DNA from: Methanomicrobiaceae archaeon
GTDB lineage: Archaea; Halobacteriota; Methanomicrobia; Methanomicrobiales; Methanomicrobiaceae
NCBI GenBank assembly: GCA_016937345.1
Contig: JAFGWE010000036.1
Coordinates: 1 to 46,825 of the forward strand
Direction of reading: 5' to 3'
Length of the DNA: 46,825 nucleotides
The notes under the pieces are model-generated. The model made no database searches, had not been told where the DNA came from, and was given only the letters and a program-made list of their open reading frames with translations. How positions within the stretch are numbered: position 1 is the stretch's first letter; every line of letters begins with the position of its first letter. This document shows, in pieces, positions 1 to 8,266 of this stretch. A program made the position numbers and the translations under genes.

Positions 1-1
1 A

Positions 2-415
2 CCTTACAGAGTTATTGATATAAACGAACTCTTAACAGAATATGATATAGAAAAACCGGAAAAACTTGATGTTAAAATTACATACCATGATCCATGCCAC
101 CTGATGAGGGGGCAGGGTATAACAGAAGAGCCCAGAAAAGTTTTGGGAATGGTTGCAAAAGATTTCATAGAAATGCCGGCAAAATGCTGCGGTTCAGGCG
201 GCGGCGTGAAGTCAGGACTTCCTGACGAGGCAAAGGCCCTCGGAGATGAACGATCGGAAGAGATTGACAAAACAGGATGCGATATCGTCATATCATCATG
301 TCCTTTCTGCGAGTTTCATATCCAGTCATGCACGGACAAGCCTGTCAAAAACATAACAACCCTTCTTCTGGAAGGATACAGGAAGAAGGATGAGAAGATA
401 AAAAGGCAGGTTTAG
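2..415 (+). CDS. CCG-domain iron-sulfur redox protein, C-terminal part
   Basis: The reading frame is open from the window edge, so the N-terminal part is missing. The visible 137 residues hold one cysteine-rich CCG domain: a CHLMRG segment preceded by HDP, then CCGSGGG, then a C-terminal SSCPFC. This is the pattern of the domain found in heterodisulfide reductase subunits HdrB/HdrD, glycolate oxidase GlcF and GlpC-like proteins, where paired copies bind an unusual iron-sulfur centre used in electron transfer. Which of these it is cannot be told without the N-terminal half; a stand-alone HdrD-like or FAD-linked oxidase partner is most likely. The stop is 4 bases before the next gene, so the two may be co-transcribed. 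Confidence 0.75.
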   Translation, partial: PYRVIDINELLTEYDIEKPEKLDVKITYHDPCHLMRGQGITEEPRKVLGMVAKDFIEMPAKCCGSGGGVKSGLPDEAKALGDERSEEIDKTGCDIVISSCPFCEFHIQSCTDKPVKNITTLLLEGYRKKDEKIKRQV

Positions 416-419
416 AGAG

Positions 420-899
420 ATGAAAACATCAGAAACCGCTTTTTTTGCGGCTCTTTTTATACTGGTAATTTTTTTATCAGTTTCTGGATGCACTGAAAAG
501 ACAAAGAATACGGAAGAGACAAATCTTACAATCATATCGCATAATACCTGCTGGTCGCCGGCGATGTCATCAATTATCGGAATCGACATGACTCCCGAGT
601 ACAAAGGATACGGCGACTGCATATTCCACTGGACTGCAACAGGGGTTTCTGCCCCGGATGTAAATCTTCTCTTATGGGGTGCTGAGACAACTGGCGAAAT
701 TACAGATGAAGGCAATGATACATGGACAGAGCCGGGAACCACATTATTGTGGAGTTACAGGAATTTTGAGATCGAAACAATGCCTGAAAAGTTTACATTA
801 AACATTGAGGCAGTTGACAGAAAAACAAATGAAACTCTTGCAGAAACCGAAGTGAAAATCTCAAGGAAGACAATGGTTTTCTGTATAGAGAGCACATAA
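420..899 (+). CDS. Predicted lipoprotein, function unknown
   Basis: A 159-residue protein I do not recognise. It begins with a signal peptide (hydrophobic stretch about residues 8-22) ending in the lipobox SVSGC, so Cys24 is the likely lipid anchor and the rest faces outside. After a charged linker the mature part is rich in beta-strand-forming residues, Trp and Asn/Thr, consistent with a small Ig-like or jelly-roll fold, but no family motif stands out. Three further cysteines occur in the mature part (CW near 45, DC near 69, FC near 155). It follows the CCG-domain gene by 4 bases, with GAGAG just upstream as a weak ribosome-binding site. Confidence 0.6.
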   Translation: MKTSETAFFAALFILVIFLSVSGCTEKTKNTEETNLTIISHNTCWSPAMSSIIGIDMTPEYKGYGDCIFHWTATGVSAPDVNLLLWGAETTGEITDEGNDTWTEPGTTLLWSYRNFEIETMPEKFTLNIEAVDRKTNETLAETEVKISRKTMVFCIEST

Positions 900-910
900 T
901 CTTTTTTTAG
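900..910 (+). terminator. T-tract between convergent genes
   Basis: A run of seven T follows the lipoprotein stop by a few bases. Archaeal termination often occurs at such T-runs, and the next gene is convergent, ending at 948. Inferred from sequence only. Confidence 0.35.
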
Positions 911-947
911 CTATCTTCCCAAAAGATTCCGGATAGTTCCTCTCATA

Positions 948-1787
948 TTAAAATTCAATGACAAGCCCGCATCCGACATCCACAACCTCAAAAAACTCAG
1001 AAAGAGCGATTTTTGCCGCAAGGTCAGTGCAGTGGCAGGGATGAATCTTTTTTAAGCCGAGATTTTTCAGGAATTTTCCGGTCTCATAAAGCCTGTATTC
1101 ATCCGCACCAAGAAGATGAAGTCCTCCGATTATATCCCGGAATTCGTTTCTGCCGCAGATTTTGGCAGCCTCTTTTGCAATAGAGCATATTCCCCTATGT
1201 GAACATCCTGTAATAATTACAAGACCGTCATTGCCCGAATAAAGAAGGGCGGAATCATCAGGCTGAAGATCAGGTGCAGAGTTTCCGGCAGAGTCCCTTA
1301 AAATCCCTGCGGAAACTGGTGTCTCAAACGGGGTTTTTTCCACAATCTCACCCATGAAAATGATATTGTCTGTGATTCTAACAGGCTCATTTGAGAGTAT
1401 GACATCAGCAAAAGTCTCTGCCTCCTCTTTTTTTAACGGACACCCGATGTCACCGAAGCCTTCTGCTGTAACACTGCGAAATATTTCAGGGTGTGCAACA
1501 ATAACCGGTTTTTTACAAAAAATCCCATCTTTTCGGGCATTATCATACATCTTTTTAAGATGCAAAAGGCCTCCTGTGTGATCGATATGCCCGTGTGATA
1601 AGACAATATAGTCTGTTAAAAGAAGATTTATTCCAAGCTCTTCTGCATTCTTTAAGAAAACATCAGAATATCCGGTATCAAAAAGAATATTTTTCCCCGA
1701 CTCCTCAATAAAAAAAGAGAGAGCGGGTTCACCTGTCAGGTAAACGTCTGTTATTGTATTATTATCACACAGAACTGTTATTTTCAT
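948..1787 (-). CDS. Metallo-beta-lactamase-fold hydrolase (dihydropteroate synthase-like MBL family)
   Basis: A 279-residue metallo-beta-lactamase-fold protein. The metal-binding signature SHGHIDHTGG (H65, H67, D69, H70) is intact, later metal-ligand regions include ITGCSHRGIC and a GGLHLLG stretch, and the C-terminal HPCHCTDL is typical of the archaeal group related to MJ0301. Members of that group have been linked to 7,8-dihydropterin-6-methyl-4-(beta-D-ribofuranosyl)aminobenzene 5'-phosphate synthesis, an early step of methanopterin biosynthesis; others have unknown substrates. Cytoplasmic, no signal peptide. It starts 9 bases after the HEAT-repeat gene on the same strand, so they are probably one transcript. 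The fold is sure; the exact substrate is inference. Confidence 0.8.
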   Translation of the reverse strand: MKITVLCDNNTITDVYLTGEPALSFFIEESGKNILFDTGYSDVFLKNAEELGINLLLTDYIVLSHGHIDHTGGLLHLKKMYDNARKDGIFCKKPVIVAHPEIFRSVTAEGFGDIGCPLKKEEAETFADVILSNEPVRITDNIIFMGEIVEKTPFETPVSAGILRDSAGNSAPDLQPDDSALLYSGNDGLVIITGCSHRGICSIAKEAAKICGRNEFRDIIGGLHLLGADEYRLYETGKFLKNLGLKKIHPCHCTDLAAKIALSEFFEVVDVGCGLVIEF

Positions 1788-1796
1788 GCAATTCTC

Positions 1797-2426
1797 TCAG
1801 GCTGTTTCAGCGTTAAAAGTTATATTCTGCCCGGATACATCACCGGACGCAAGCTTTTCCTGAAGATTGTGTGTTGCATATATTGACTGAATAATTGTTG
1901 CAATAACTGTGGAGTATTTCTCATCACCAAGATTTAGTTCAAGCTCAAGAAGGGGTAATGCATCCTCGCCGATTTTTATAAGAGCTATTGTGGCAGACTC
2001 CTTTGAAACCGCATTTCCTGTTTCCGCCTCATTTATAAGTGCAGGAACAGCTGTTTTTCCAAGACCCGCAAGGGTGGTTCCCGCCCAGTTTCTTTCATAC
2101 TCATTATCCGAGGAGAGAACGCCTATCAGTGGATCAACAGAGGGGCTTCCGATATAAATCAGTGCAACCGCCGCCCACGTTGAAGCAGTATCATCTTTCT
2201 TTGAAAATACATTTATTAAGGGATCTACAGCAGGCTCCCCCGCCATTATAAGGTTTTGAGCCGCAGCCTGGGAAACGCTCTTATCTTCTGAGAACAAAGC
2301 ACTGATATTTCCGGCAATAACCGGATCAACGCTTTTATCTGTCCCCGTACATCCTGAAACAGCTATAAATAAAGCCAGAATAAGGGCACTGCATATTAAA
2401 TTATTCCTTATATTTTTCATATTCAT
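1797..2426 (-). CDS. HEAT-repeat lipoprotein
   Basis: A 209-residue protein with a signal peptide and lipobox AVSGC (Cys26), then tandem HEAT/PBS-lyase-type helical repeats. Repeated units read PAVDPLINVF, PSVDPLIGVL and TAVPALINEA, each about 30 residues apart and each followed by a helix of the form WAAVALIYIG, WAGTTLAGLG or SATIALIKIG. Such repeats form solenoids that bind other proteins. Being lipid-anchored, it should act on the outer face of the membrane. It lies directly upstream of the metallo-beta-lactamase-fold gene, 9 bases apart; a functional link is not evident. An alternative start at the second methionine (residue 3) is equally good. Confidence 0.75.
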   Translation of the reverse strand: MNMKNIRNNLICSALILALFIAVSGCTGTDKSVDPVIAGNISALFSEDKSVSQAAAQNLIMAGEPAVDPLINVFSKKDDTASTWAAVALIYIGSPSVDPLIGVLSSDNEYERNWAGTTLAGLGKTAVPALINEAETGNAVSKESATIALIKIGEDALPLLELELNLGDEKYSTVIATIIQSIYATHNLQEKLASGDVSGQNITFNAETA

Positions 2427-2550
2427 TAAACGGTTTTACTTTTTTTAGATGAAAAAACCAGTGGTCTTTTAAAAAAAGGAGTTATCCTTCCGGATTCATT
2501 CCATTCAGCTTATATGCAATTAAAAACGATTTAAAGAATAAGGATTAAAA

Positions 2551-2922
2551 ATGACTGAAAAATTAATAGAGTGCCCGAAATGTGGAAAAAAGGCACTTTT
2601 CGCCGAACACCCCGACGAATATGAAGTGTGGCTGAAATGCAGGGAATGCAGCTATTTCAGGGGAATGAGTAAAGAAGAATGGCATAAACTTGAGAACAGT
2701 CCGAATCTTGAGGAAAAGCTCAAAAAATATTACAAAAAAGAGACAGCCGAAGGGAAGGATACAGCAGGCAGAATACTCTGCAAAGGGTGTAAAAAATCCT
2801 TTGAAAAGAAGGATATGGGACCATTCGGCCAGTTCTGCAAAAAATGCTGGTATAAATTTGCAATTGCAATACTTGCCCTGATGGTAATTGCATCATACAT
2901 GGTATGGATGATGCTGATCTGA
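2551..2922 (+). CDS. Double zinc-ribbon protein with C-terminal membrane anchor
   Basis: A 123-residue protein. An N-terminal zinc ribbon is formed by CPKC (residues 9-12) and CREC (about 30-33). A charged helical linker rich in Lys and Glu follows, then a second ribbon with CKGC and FCKKC (about 77-101), and a hydrophobic segment at the C-terminus (about 103-122) that would anchor it in the membrane with the ribbons inside. A ribosome-binding site AAGGA lies about 6 bases before the ATG. No enzyme motif is seen; it could be an adaptor or nucleic-acid binder. It is the gene just before the phospho-signalling module but is separated from it by 180 bases. Confidence 0.65.
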   Translation: MTEKLIECPKCGKKALFAEHPDEYEVWLKCRECSYFRGMSKEEWHKLENSPNLEEKLKKYYKKETAEGKDTAGRILCKGCKKSFEKKDMGPFGQFCKKCWYKFAIAILALMVIASYMVWMMLI

Positions 2923-2956
2923 AAAAAAGACTGTCTCATAAAATCTTTTTTTCGTA

Positions 2957-2974
2957 TAACCGGCCGGTTAAATG
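2957..2974 (+). promoter_or_regulatory. TAACC-N4-GGTTA-N-ATG motif, copy 1
   Basis: A perfect 14-base palindrome TAACCGGCCGGTTA followed by A and ATG, preceded by a T-run and TAT. It lies 129 bases upstream of the phosphatase gene. The same layout recurs at 7285 and 8157. A regulator-binding site is the simplest reading; the protein is unknown. Confidence 0.45.
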
Positions 2975-3102
2975 TCAAAACCACAGAGATGGTGAATATT
3001 AATATAAATTCAGCCTTAAATGTGAGCATTATATCACAGATTATACGGTGCATGAGATTTTTTACAATAATCCGCCTGCTGTCTGTGAGTGGATTTTGAT
3101 TT

Positions 3103-3807
3103 ATGGACTACAGTGCTGTATCAGTTGCCGGAAAAAGGAGTTATAACGAGGACTCCTATCTCGCAGCACAGATAGGAAAAGGACTCCTTTTAGCAGTCGC
3201 AGACGGCCTTGGCGGCCATGCAGCAGGAGAAGTAGCCTCAAAAATTGCCATTTCAACAATAAGAAAAATTTTTTCAAAGGGCTACCATGAAGGAATGGAT
3301 GCCGGAGAAAAAAAAGAGCTCCTTATATTCGCATTCAAAGAGGCTGATTTAGAAATCATAAAAAATGCAACAGGAAAATGTGAAGGAATGGGAACAACCC
3401 TTGTTGCGGCTTTTATTGAAGATAACAGCGTAGTTGCCGCAAACACAGGCGATTCACGACTTTATCATTATAATGATGAAATAAGGCAGATAACTGTAGA
3501 TCACTCTCTTGTTCAGGATCTTGTAAGAAGAGGTCTTGTGGACAATAACTCCGCAAGATTTCACCCGATGAAGCATGTCATACAGCATTCACTTGGAGGG
3601 GATTTTACCGTTGATACATTCAGTTTTGAGATATCAAAAGGAAATGTTCTTTTGCTTTCAAGCGACGGCCTTCACGACTATCTGGAAAAAAGTCATATAG
3701 AAGCAGTTCTCCGGGAGAAAGGGGCAAATGTAATTGCTAAAGAACTCATTAAATCAGCCCTTCTGACATCAGACGACAATATAACAGCAGTTGTCCTTAT
3801 TGCCTGA
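3103..3807 (+). CDS. PP2C-family Ser/Thr protein phosphatase
   Basis: A 234-residue stand-alone PP2C (PPM) phosphatase, close to the bacterial PrpC/Stp size. The metal-binding motifs are all present: NED at 15-17, ADGLGGHAAGE from 33, GMGTT at 98-101, TGDSRLY from 117, SSDGLHD at 188-194 and SDDNIT near the end. It is cytoplasmic and should remove phosphate from Ser/Thr residues in a Mn2+/Mg2+-dependent reaction. It is the first gene of a three-gene set with an FHA protein and a Hanks-type kinase, so those are its likely partners. The ribosome-binding site is weak (GAGTGG, far from the ATG), but the upstream frame closes just before. Confidence 0.93.
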   Translation: MDYSAVSVAGKRSYNEDSYLAAQIGKGLLLAVADGLGGHAAGEVASKIAISTIRKIFSKGYHEGMDAGEKKELLIFAFKEADLEIIKNATGKCEGMGTTLVAAFIEDNSVVAANTGDSRLYHYNDEIRQITVDHSLVQDLVRRGLVDNNSARFHPMKHVIQHSLGGDFTVDTFSFEISKGNVLLLSSDGLHDYLEKSHIEAVLREKGANVIAKELIKSALLTSDDNITAVVLIA

Positions 3808-3883
3808 ATCAGACTGACACAAAATTAATACCAAAAAACATAGATAAAAGAAATTAGCAGAAAAAGGCGGGCGAAAATTAAAA

Positions 3884-4657
3884 ATGAATGATGATATCAA
3901 TGAAAAAACAATTGCGATTTCAGGGGATCCTGATTTTTATGAAGATCTCTCCGACTACTTAAATGTCCTCTCAAACCCGACAAGGCTTCGGATTCTAAAG
4001 TTAATAGAGCACCATCCGAAAGAGGTCAGGGAGATTGCAAAGGAGATTGATACAAGCTATGAAAATACAAAAAAGCACCTTGACAAACTCTTAAACACCG
4101 GCGTTATAAAAAAAGAGGCAGGACTCGGCCGGCAGACATCCAAAGGCTCACTTCCGGTATGGAAATATTCCCTTATTCCCGGTGGAATGGAGGGAATTAT
4201 ACGAAACCTGAGTATATTCTCAAACATTGACATAAGAATAGGTGAAGGAGATTTAAATTCAAAACTTCAGTCAGTCCGCAGTATGCTTGAAGACGAGAAC
4301 AGGACAGGAATCCCTGTAATAATCATCCTCGGCGGTGATGACGATGGTAAAGCATACCCTCTAAAGGAGAACGAGGTTTTAATCGGACGTGAGGATCAGA
4401 CACTGCCTGATATTTCAGAAAATGGTGCAATAATACTCTCACCGGGATATGAGGCAGTAACAAGGGTTACAAAACCTCACGGGAAATTTATCAAAAGGGG
4501 TGATGACTGGTTTTTTAAGGACTGCAGGAGTACGGGCGGCAGTTTCATAAACAACAAAAAAATTACACCGGAGAAGGAATTTTCCATTAAAAACGGCGAT
4601 ATGCTTGATCTTGCAAAAGGTGCAAGAGGTGCAAGACTGATATTTAACATAAACTAA
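3884..4657 (+). CDS. ArsR-like winged-helix protein with C-terminal FHA domain
   Basis: A 257-residue two-domain protein. Residues about 24-100 form an ArsR-type winged helix (LNVLSNPTRLRILKLI, then EIDTSYENTKKHLDKLL as recognition helix). Residues about 160-257 resemble an FHA domain, which binds phosphothreonine: LIGRE at 166-170, a TRVTKPHGKFI strand at 193-203, STGGSFINN at 216-224 and an IKNGDMLDL strand. Thus a DNA-binding domain is joined to a phosphopeptide reader. Lying between a PP2C phosphatase and a Ser/Thr kinase, it is the obvious candidate for the transcriptional output of that pair. The loop residue normally Ser/Arg before His is changed in part, so binding strength is uncertain. 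Ribosome-binding site AGGCGGG upstream. Confidence 0.85.
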   Translation: MNDDINEKTIAISGDPDFYEDLSDYLNVLSNPTRLRILKLIEHHPKEVREIAKEIDTSYENTKKHLDKLLNTGVIKKEAGLGRQTSKGSLPVWKYSLIPGGMEGIIRNLSIFSNIDIRIGEGDLNSKLQSVRSMLEDENRTGIPVIIILGGDDDGKAYPLKENEVLIGREDQTLPDISENGAIILSPGYEAVTRVTKPHGKFIKRGDDWFFKDCRSTGGSFINNKKITPEKEFSIKNGDMLDLAKGARGARLIFNIN

Positions 4658-4747
4658 AATTTTAATTTTTTCCGCCCTTAAAGCAAAACATATCTAAACT
4701 TTATCTGCAGATTATAAATAAAAAGCATAGAAAACCGGAAAACAGGT

Positions 4748-7189
4748 ATGACAGGAAGAAAAGAAAAGGAGAGTAAATTCACTTTTGCAGATGCATTCAT
4801 GCGAATTTTCCCTTTTATTCTTCCTGCACTTTTAATTCTTGCAGCAATTGCAGGCCCTGTTTCCGCCGGTGAAGTGAGAACGGGTCAGAATATTTACTTT
4901 ACAATAACGGATGCCTTAAAATATACGGAAGATGGCGGCACAATAATTGTATCAGCCGGGGAATATCCTGAAAATATCATTATAGACAGACCGGTTCAGC
5001 TGATAGGTGTCGATTCCGGAGATGGTAAACCGGAGATTATTACACAAAACGGAGAATCCGGAGTAATTATCAATGCAGACGGGGTTGCAATAGAGGGCTT
5101 TACCATAACAGGCAATTCGGACTGTGCAATACTGGTAAATTCCGACAACAACATAATATCCGAAAATGAGATTTTAAACACCCCTGTAGGGATCACCCTT
5201 TACTCATCAGCAGGCACATCCATCTCGGGAAACACCATTAAAGGGCACAGAATTGGTCTTTTTATCGATGATTCTGTTGACTGCGACGTATATCTCAACA
5301 ACTTTGAAAATATCATAAATGCAAAGTCGCTCTCAAAGGCGGTAAGATGGTCAACTGCAAGCCTCATTTATATGTATTCCGGAAATAATTTTACATCATC
5401 CCTGGGAAACTACTGGAACGACTACTATGGCACAGATGAGAATAAAAACGGCATTGGCGATATACCCTATAATCCATATGAGACTGATGCAGGTGCCTTA
5501 AGCACACAAAACCAGCTTTTTATAAACAACATAAATCTTCAGAATCTTGCATCAGCCGGAAGCAGCTACTGGCAGAATCTTTTTTACACTGCAAATTATG
5601 TAAATGACGATTTTCCTCTGATAGAGCACAACTCCATGTACAATCCTGTTGCACCGGCGGGAACAGAGACAGAAATTTTAGAGCCATACGTTCCGTCAGA
5701 TATTTTCCCTGCCAATATGACAGGAAGGGATTTAAGGCCGCCGGAGACACCCCCTGATGCAGAATGGTGGAATCACCAGTCACCTTTTGAGATTGTATTC
5801 ATAATGCTTCTGATATCCGGAGTTTCCGCCGGGCTTATAGGTCTTGCAGGAGGTTTCGGGATTTTATACCCTGTCAGAAGAACAAGACGAATCGAGCTTA
5901 TATTCTTTGAACTGGGATATTTTGCACTTGCAACAGCACTTCTGTACACTATTATATCGTACACATCAAAACTGATCTACAACTCAGTGGATTTTGGATA
6001 TATTCAGATTATATTCATTCTTATGACAGCCTACCTGATTGCATCATCAGGAATTCTCGGATTTGGATTTTTGAGATCAAAGGTACCCCTGCTTCTGAAA
6101 AGAATCCACCCGGTATTTGCCGCTGTAACGACATTATCCTTCTTCATCTCAATATATACGGCCCCTCTTGATCTCGGGCCGATAACATCAGTTGCCTACC
6201 CTGCCGCCCTTATACTTTCAGTATTGTTTCCGCTCGTATTCAGCCGCCTTTTTTGGGACACCGAGCAGATGTGGATTAAAAATTCCAATGACAGGTACTA
6301 CACAAAGAAAAGCTCTTCAGAACAGGATTTAACTGTCGTATTCCATGATGAGGGGGAGATTATGAGAACAGGACTCGGTAGTTCATACTTCCCGGAGTCC
6401 TTAAACGAAAGGTACCAGGATGTCGAATTTATCGGAAAAGGAGGTATTGCAAGGGTCTTTAAGGCGACGAGAAGATCAGACGGGAAGATTGTTGCAGTAA
6501 AGGTGCCGATAAATTTCGACGAGATTACAGGCCATCTTTTTATGAAGGAGATGAGAATCTGGGAGGATTTAAACCATCCAAACATCGTCAAACTCTACTC
6601 TGTAAACATCCTCCCCGTGCCTTTTGTTGAGATGGAGTATGTCTCAAAGGCAGTATCAGACCTTAATATGCCCCTTTCACAGAGAGATGCGTTTGAGATA
6701 CTATCAGATGTTGCACACGGCCTTTCATATGCGCATAAAAGGCACATTATTCACAGGGATATAAAACCACAAAACATTCTCATTACAGAAGACAACACGG
6801 CAAAGATAACAGACTGGGGTCTTGGAAAGATAATGGGTGACGGAAACGATACCACAACAATTGGATTTTCACTCAATTATGCCGCTCCCGAACAGATTGC
6901 GCCGAAAAAGTTTGGAAAGCCGGATGAGAGAACAGACATCTACCAGATGGGGATTTTATTCTATGAGATGCTTTTTGGAGTAAAGCCCTTTACAGGTCTG
7001 GGAGTTGCGGATATGAGCGATGAAATTCTTAACAAGACTCCGGTGCTGCCCTCAAAAAACAGAGAGAAAGACTCAGTATTTGATGAAATTATATTGAAGA
7101 TGCTCTCCAAAAAACCTGATGACCGCTACTTTAGTGTTGATGAACTGATAAAAGATCTCAACATGCTTAGCAAAAAGATTGATAAATAA
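4748..7189 (+). CDS. Membrane receptor Ser/Thr protein kinase with beta-helix ectodomain
   Basis: An 813-residue fusion. A signal segment (about 17-40, ending VSAGE) leads into a NosD-like right-handed parallel beta-helix of short repeats (about 45-230) with an acidic NGIGDIPYNP stretch, then a further outside region. Residues about 347-500 hold five or six membrane segments. A Hanks-type kinase domain follows (about 557-805): glycine loop GKGGIARV (from 563), VAVKV with K585, HRDIKPQN with catalytic D671, DWG with D689 in place of DFG, APE, and DIYQMG. All catalytic residues are present, so it should be active, phosphorylating cytoplasmic targets in response to something bound outside, perhaps a sugar or cell-wall polymer. 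It ends the PP2C/FHA/kinase set. Confidence 0.93.
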   Translation: MTGRKEKESKFTFADAFMRIFPFILPALLILAAIAGPVSAGEVRTGQNIYFTITDALKYTEDGGTIIVSAGEYPENIIIDRPVQLIGVDSGDGKPEIITQNGESGVIINADGVAIEGFTITGNSDCAILVNSDNNIISENEILNTPVGITLYSSAGTSISGNTIKGHRIGLFIDDSVDCDVYLNNFENIINAKSLSKAVRWSTASLIYMYSGNNFTSSLGNYWNDYYGTDENKNGIGDIPYNPYETDAGALSTQNQLFINNINLQNLASAGSSYWQNLFYTANYVNDDFPLIEHNSMYNPVAPAGTETEILEPYVPSDIFPANMTGRDLRPPETPPDAEWWNHQSPFEIVFIMLLISGVSAGLIGLAGGFGILYPVRRTRRIELIFFELGYFALATALLYTIISYTSKLIYNSVDFGYIQIIFILMTAYLIASSGILGFGFLRSKVPLLLKRIHPVFAAVTTLSFFISIYTAPLDLGPITSVAYPAALILSVLFPLVFSRLFWDTEQMWIKNSNDRYYTKKSSSEQDLTVVFHDEGEIMRTGLGSSYFPESLNERYQDVEFIGKGGIARVFKATRRSDGKIVAVKVPINFDEITGHLFMKEMRIWEDLNHPNIVKLYSVNILPVPFVEMEYVSKAVSDLNMPLSQRDAFEILSDVAHGLSYAHKRHIIHRDIKPQNILITEDNTAKITDWGLGKIMGDGNDTTTIGFSLNYAAPEQIAPKKFGKPDERTDIYQMGILFYEMLFGVKPFTGLGVADMSDEILNKTPVLPSKNREKDSVFDEIILKMLSKKPDDRYFSVDELIKDLNMLSKKIDK

Positions 7190-7284
7190 TTCAAAGGTTT
7201 TTCCCCTTTTTAGAGCAATTAAACCACTTTAGACTCGTTTTTTTAAATTCGCATACAACCCTTATGTTAAGCAAATCAGATGTT

Positions 7285-7302
7285 TAACCAAAAGGTTACA
7301 TG
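7285..7302 (+). promoter_or_regulatory. TAACC-N4-GGTTA-N-ATG motif, copy 2
   Basis: TAACC, AAAA, GGTTA, C, ATG. It has the same spacing as copies at 2957 and 8157, although the flanks differ (no T-run). It lies 96 bases past the end of the kinase gene and upstream of the candidate RNA. Confidence 0.4.
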
Positions 7303-7644
7303 AATGAATGACTTCTATTTTACCCATATATATAGAGAGATAATGTAATCTAATTTTAAGGATGGTGAGAAGGATGTTTTACATCTGCTCTTAAAACCCA
7401 TCTGAGAATGCGTCCGTTAAAAAGATGAAACGGACAAAACCAAAAAAGGAAAAAATACCTGAAAAAGCGGGTAATTTCTTCAACACAAACCTGAAAGACG
7501 GAGGTGATGCAGAGGTATTGAAAACTAAGGCATCATTTAAAGAGAATTATGCAATTGATTCGACAGACCAAATCAGGTAGGATCATACAATCCAAAAATC
7601 ACCAGATAAAAAACCTATATAACCAGAATTAAAACCGCCCCATA

Positions 7645-7790
7645 TGCGGGAAATCTCTGCAGAATCCAAAAAATCACACTCGACTCCATACATCGCATGA
7701 AGAGATTCAATGCGCCCGGGTTTTGCAGAGAAAAACCAAAAAAATTAATTTGTCCAAAAATCCTAAAAAAATTATTTTTTTTATTTTTCC
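7645..7790 (+). ncRNA. Candidate small structured RNA with own promoter and T-rich end
   Basis: A TATA box CTATATAA at 7615-7622 predicts a start near 7645. The transcript would fold into a 14-pair stem between 7654-7667 and 7718-7731 (TCTCTGCAGAATCC with GGGTTTTGCAGAGA, two G-U pairs). Inside it is an 8-pair hairpin, 7694-7701 with 7706-7714, having one bulged A (7710) and a GAGA loop of the GNRA class. T-runs at 7774-7788 would end transcription. GNRA loops are a hallmark of structured RNA. It matches no known RNA that I recognise (not RNase P, SRP RNA, tRNA or C/D box). On this evidence it is a candidate only; the pairing was read by eye. Confidence 0.45.
7761..7790 (+). terminator. T-rich transcription end
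   Basis: Runs of eight and five T after an A-run, at the end of the candidate RNA. Consistent with archaeal termination at T-tracts. Confidence 0.4.
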
Positions 7791-8156
7791 CAAGACTTAA
7801 TTATTCACTTTTATTCCTGAATCCTCTTTGATATTACGTCTAACTTTCTGATTATACAGATTAATCAAGGACATTTTATCCAATTTTATGGTATCTGCAG
7901 GAATAATAATATAACAGGCAAAACGCCGGGCAAAGTTACTGAAAAATCACTCTCAAAAGTATGATAAAAACTTCAAGGCTCCGGCAGAATAAAAAAGCCT
8001 GAAAAATATGAGGCTTAAATATGATACAAAAAGAATTAAAGACTGCACCGGGTATCCATATGACAGGTACAGGAATATTTACAATATTAATTGCACTGGC
8101 GCCATAGACAGGAATGAATGTTTATCCAGATTTATAATATCCAATTTTTTTTCATA

Positions 8157-8174
8157 TAACCATCCGGTTATATG
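8157..8174 (+). promoter_or_regulatory. TAACC-N4-GGTTA-N-ATG motif, copy 3
   Basis: TAACC, ATCC, GGTTA, T, ATG. The dyad extends to 10-base arms (8152-8161 and 8166-8175). Upstream it shares with copy 1 a T-run and C-N-TA. It lies about 90 bases before the lipoprotein gene that starts at 8267. Confidence 0.45.
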
Positions 8175-8266
8175 ACTGAAACAGATGTATTGAATCCATT
8201 TATGGCCATTATCCACAAAACGTAAGTTACACGGGAATAGATAGTGATAAAAAAGTGATAACCGGA

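Larger units (their letters stand above)
7190..8266 (+). other. Long A/T-rich gap with regulatory motifs and a candidate RNA
   Basis: About 1.08 kb with no convincing protein gene on either strand. It holds motif copies at 7285 and 8157 and the candidate RNA at 7645-7790. Two short frames were seen: 7425-7580 (51 residues, very basic, Lys/Thr rich, no ribosome-binding site of note) and 8021-8107 (28 residues, hydrophobic C-terminal half, GAGG seven bases before the ATG). Neither can be supported as a gene from sequence alone. A 6-base hairpin AAGCCT/AGGCTT sits at 7995-8016. No tRNA or insertion-sequence ends were recognised. Confidence 0.5.

Noticed and set aside
7425-7580. 51-residue basic reading frame in the long gap
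   Set aside because: No clear ribosome-binding site, odd composition (Lys/Thr rich) and no family features; kept only as a note in the gap entry.
7645-7790. Candidate RNA as RNase P, SRP RNA, tRNA or known riboswitch
   Set aside because: The conserved core sequences of those classes are absent, and the element is too small for RNase P or SRP RNA.
8021-8107. 28-residue frame with GAGG seven bases upstream
   Set aside because: Too short to support without expression or conservation, though the spacing of the ribosome-binding site is good.
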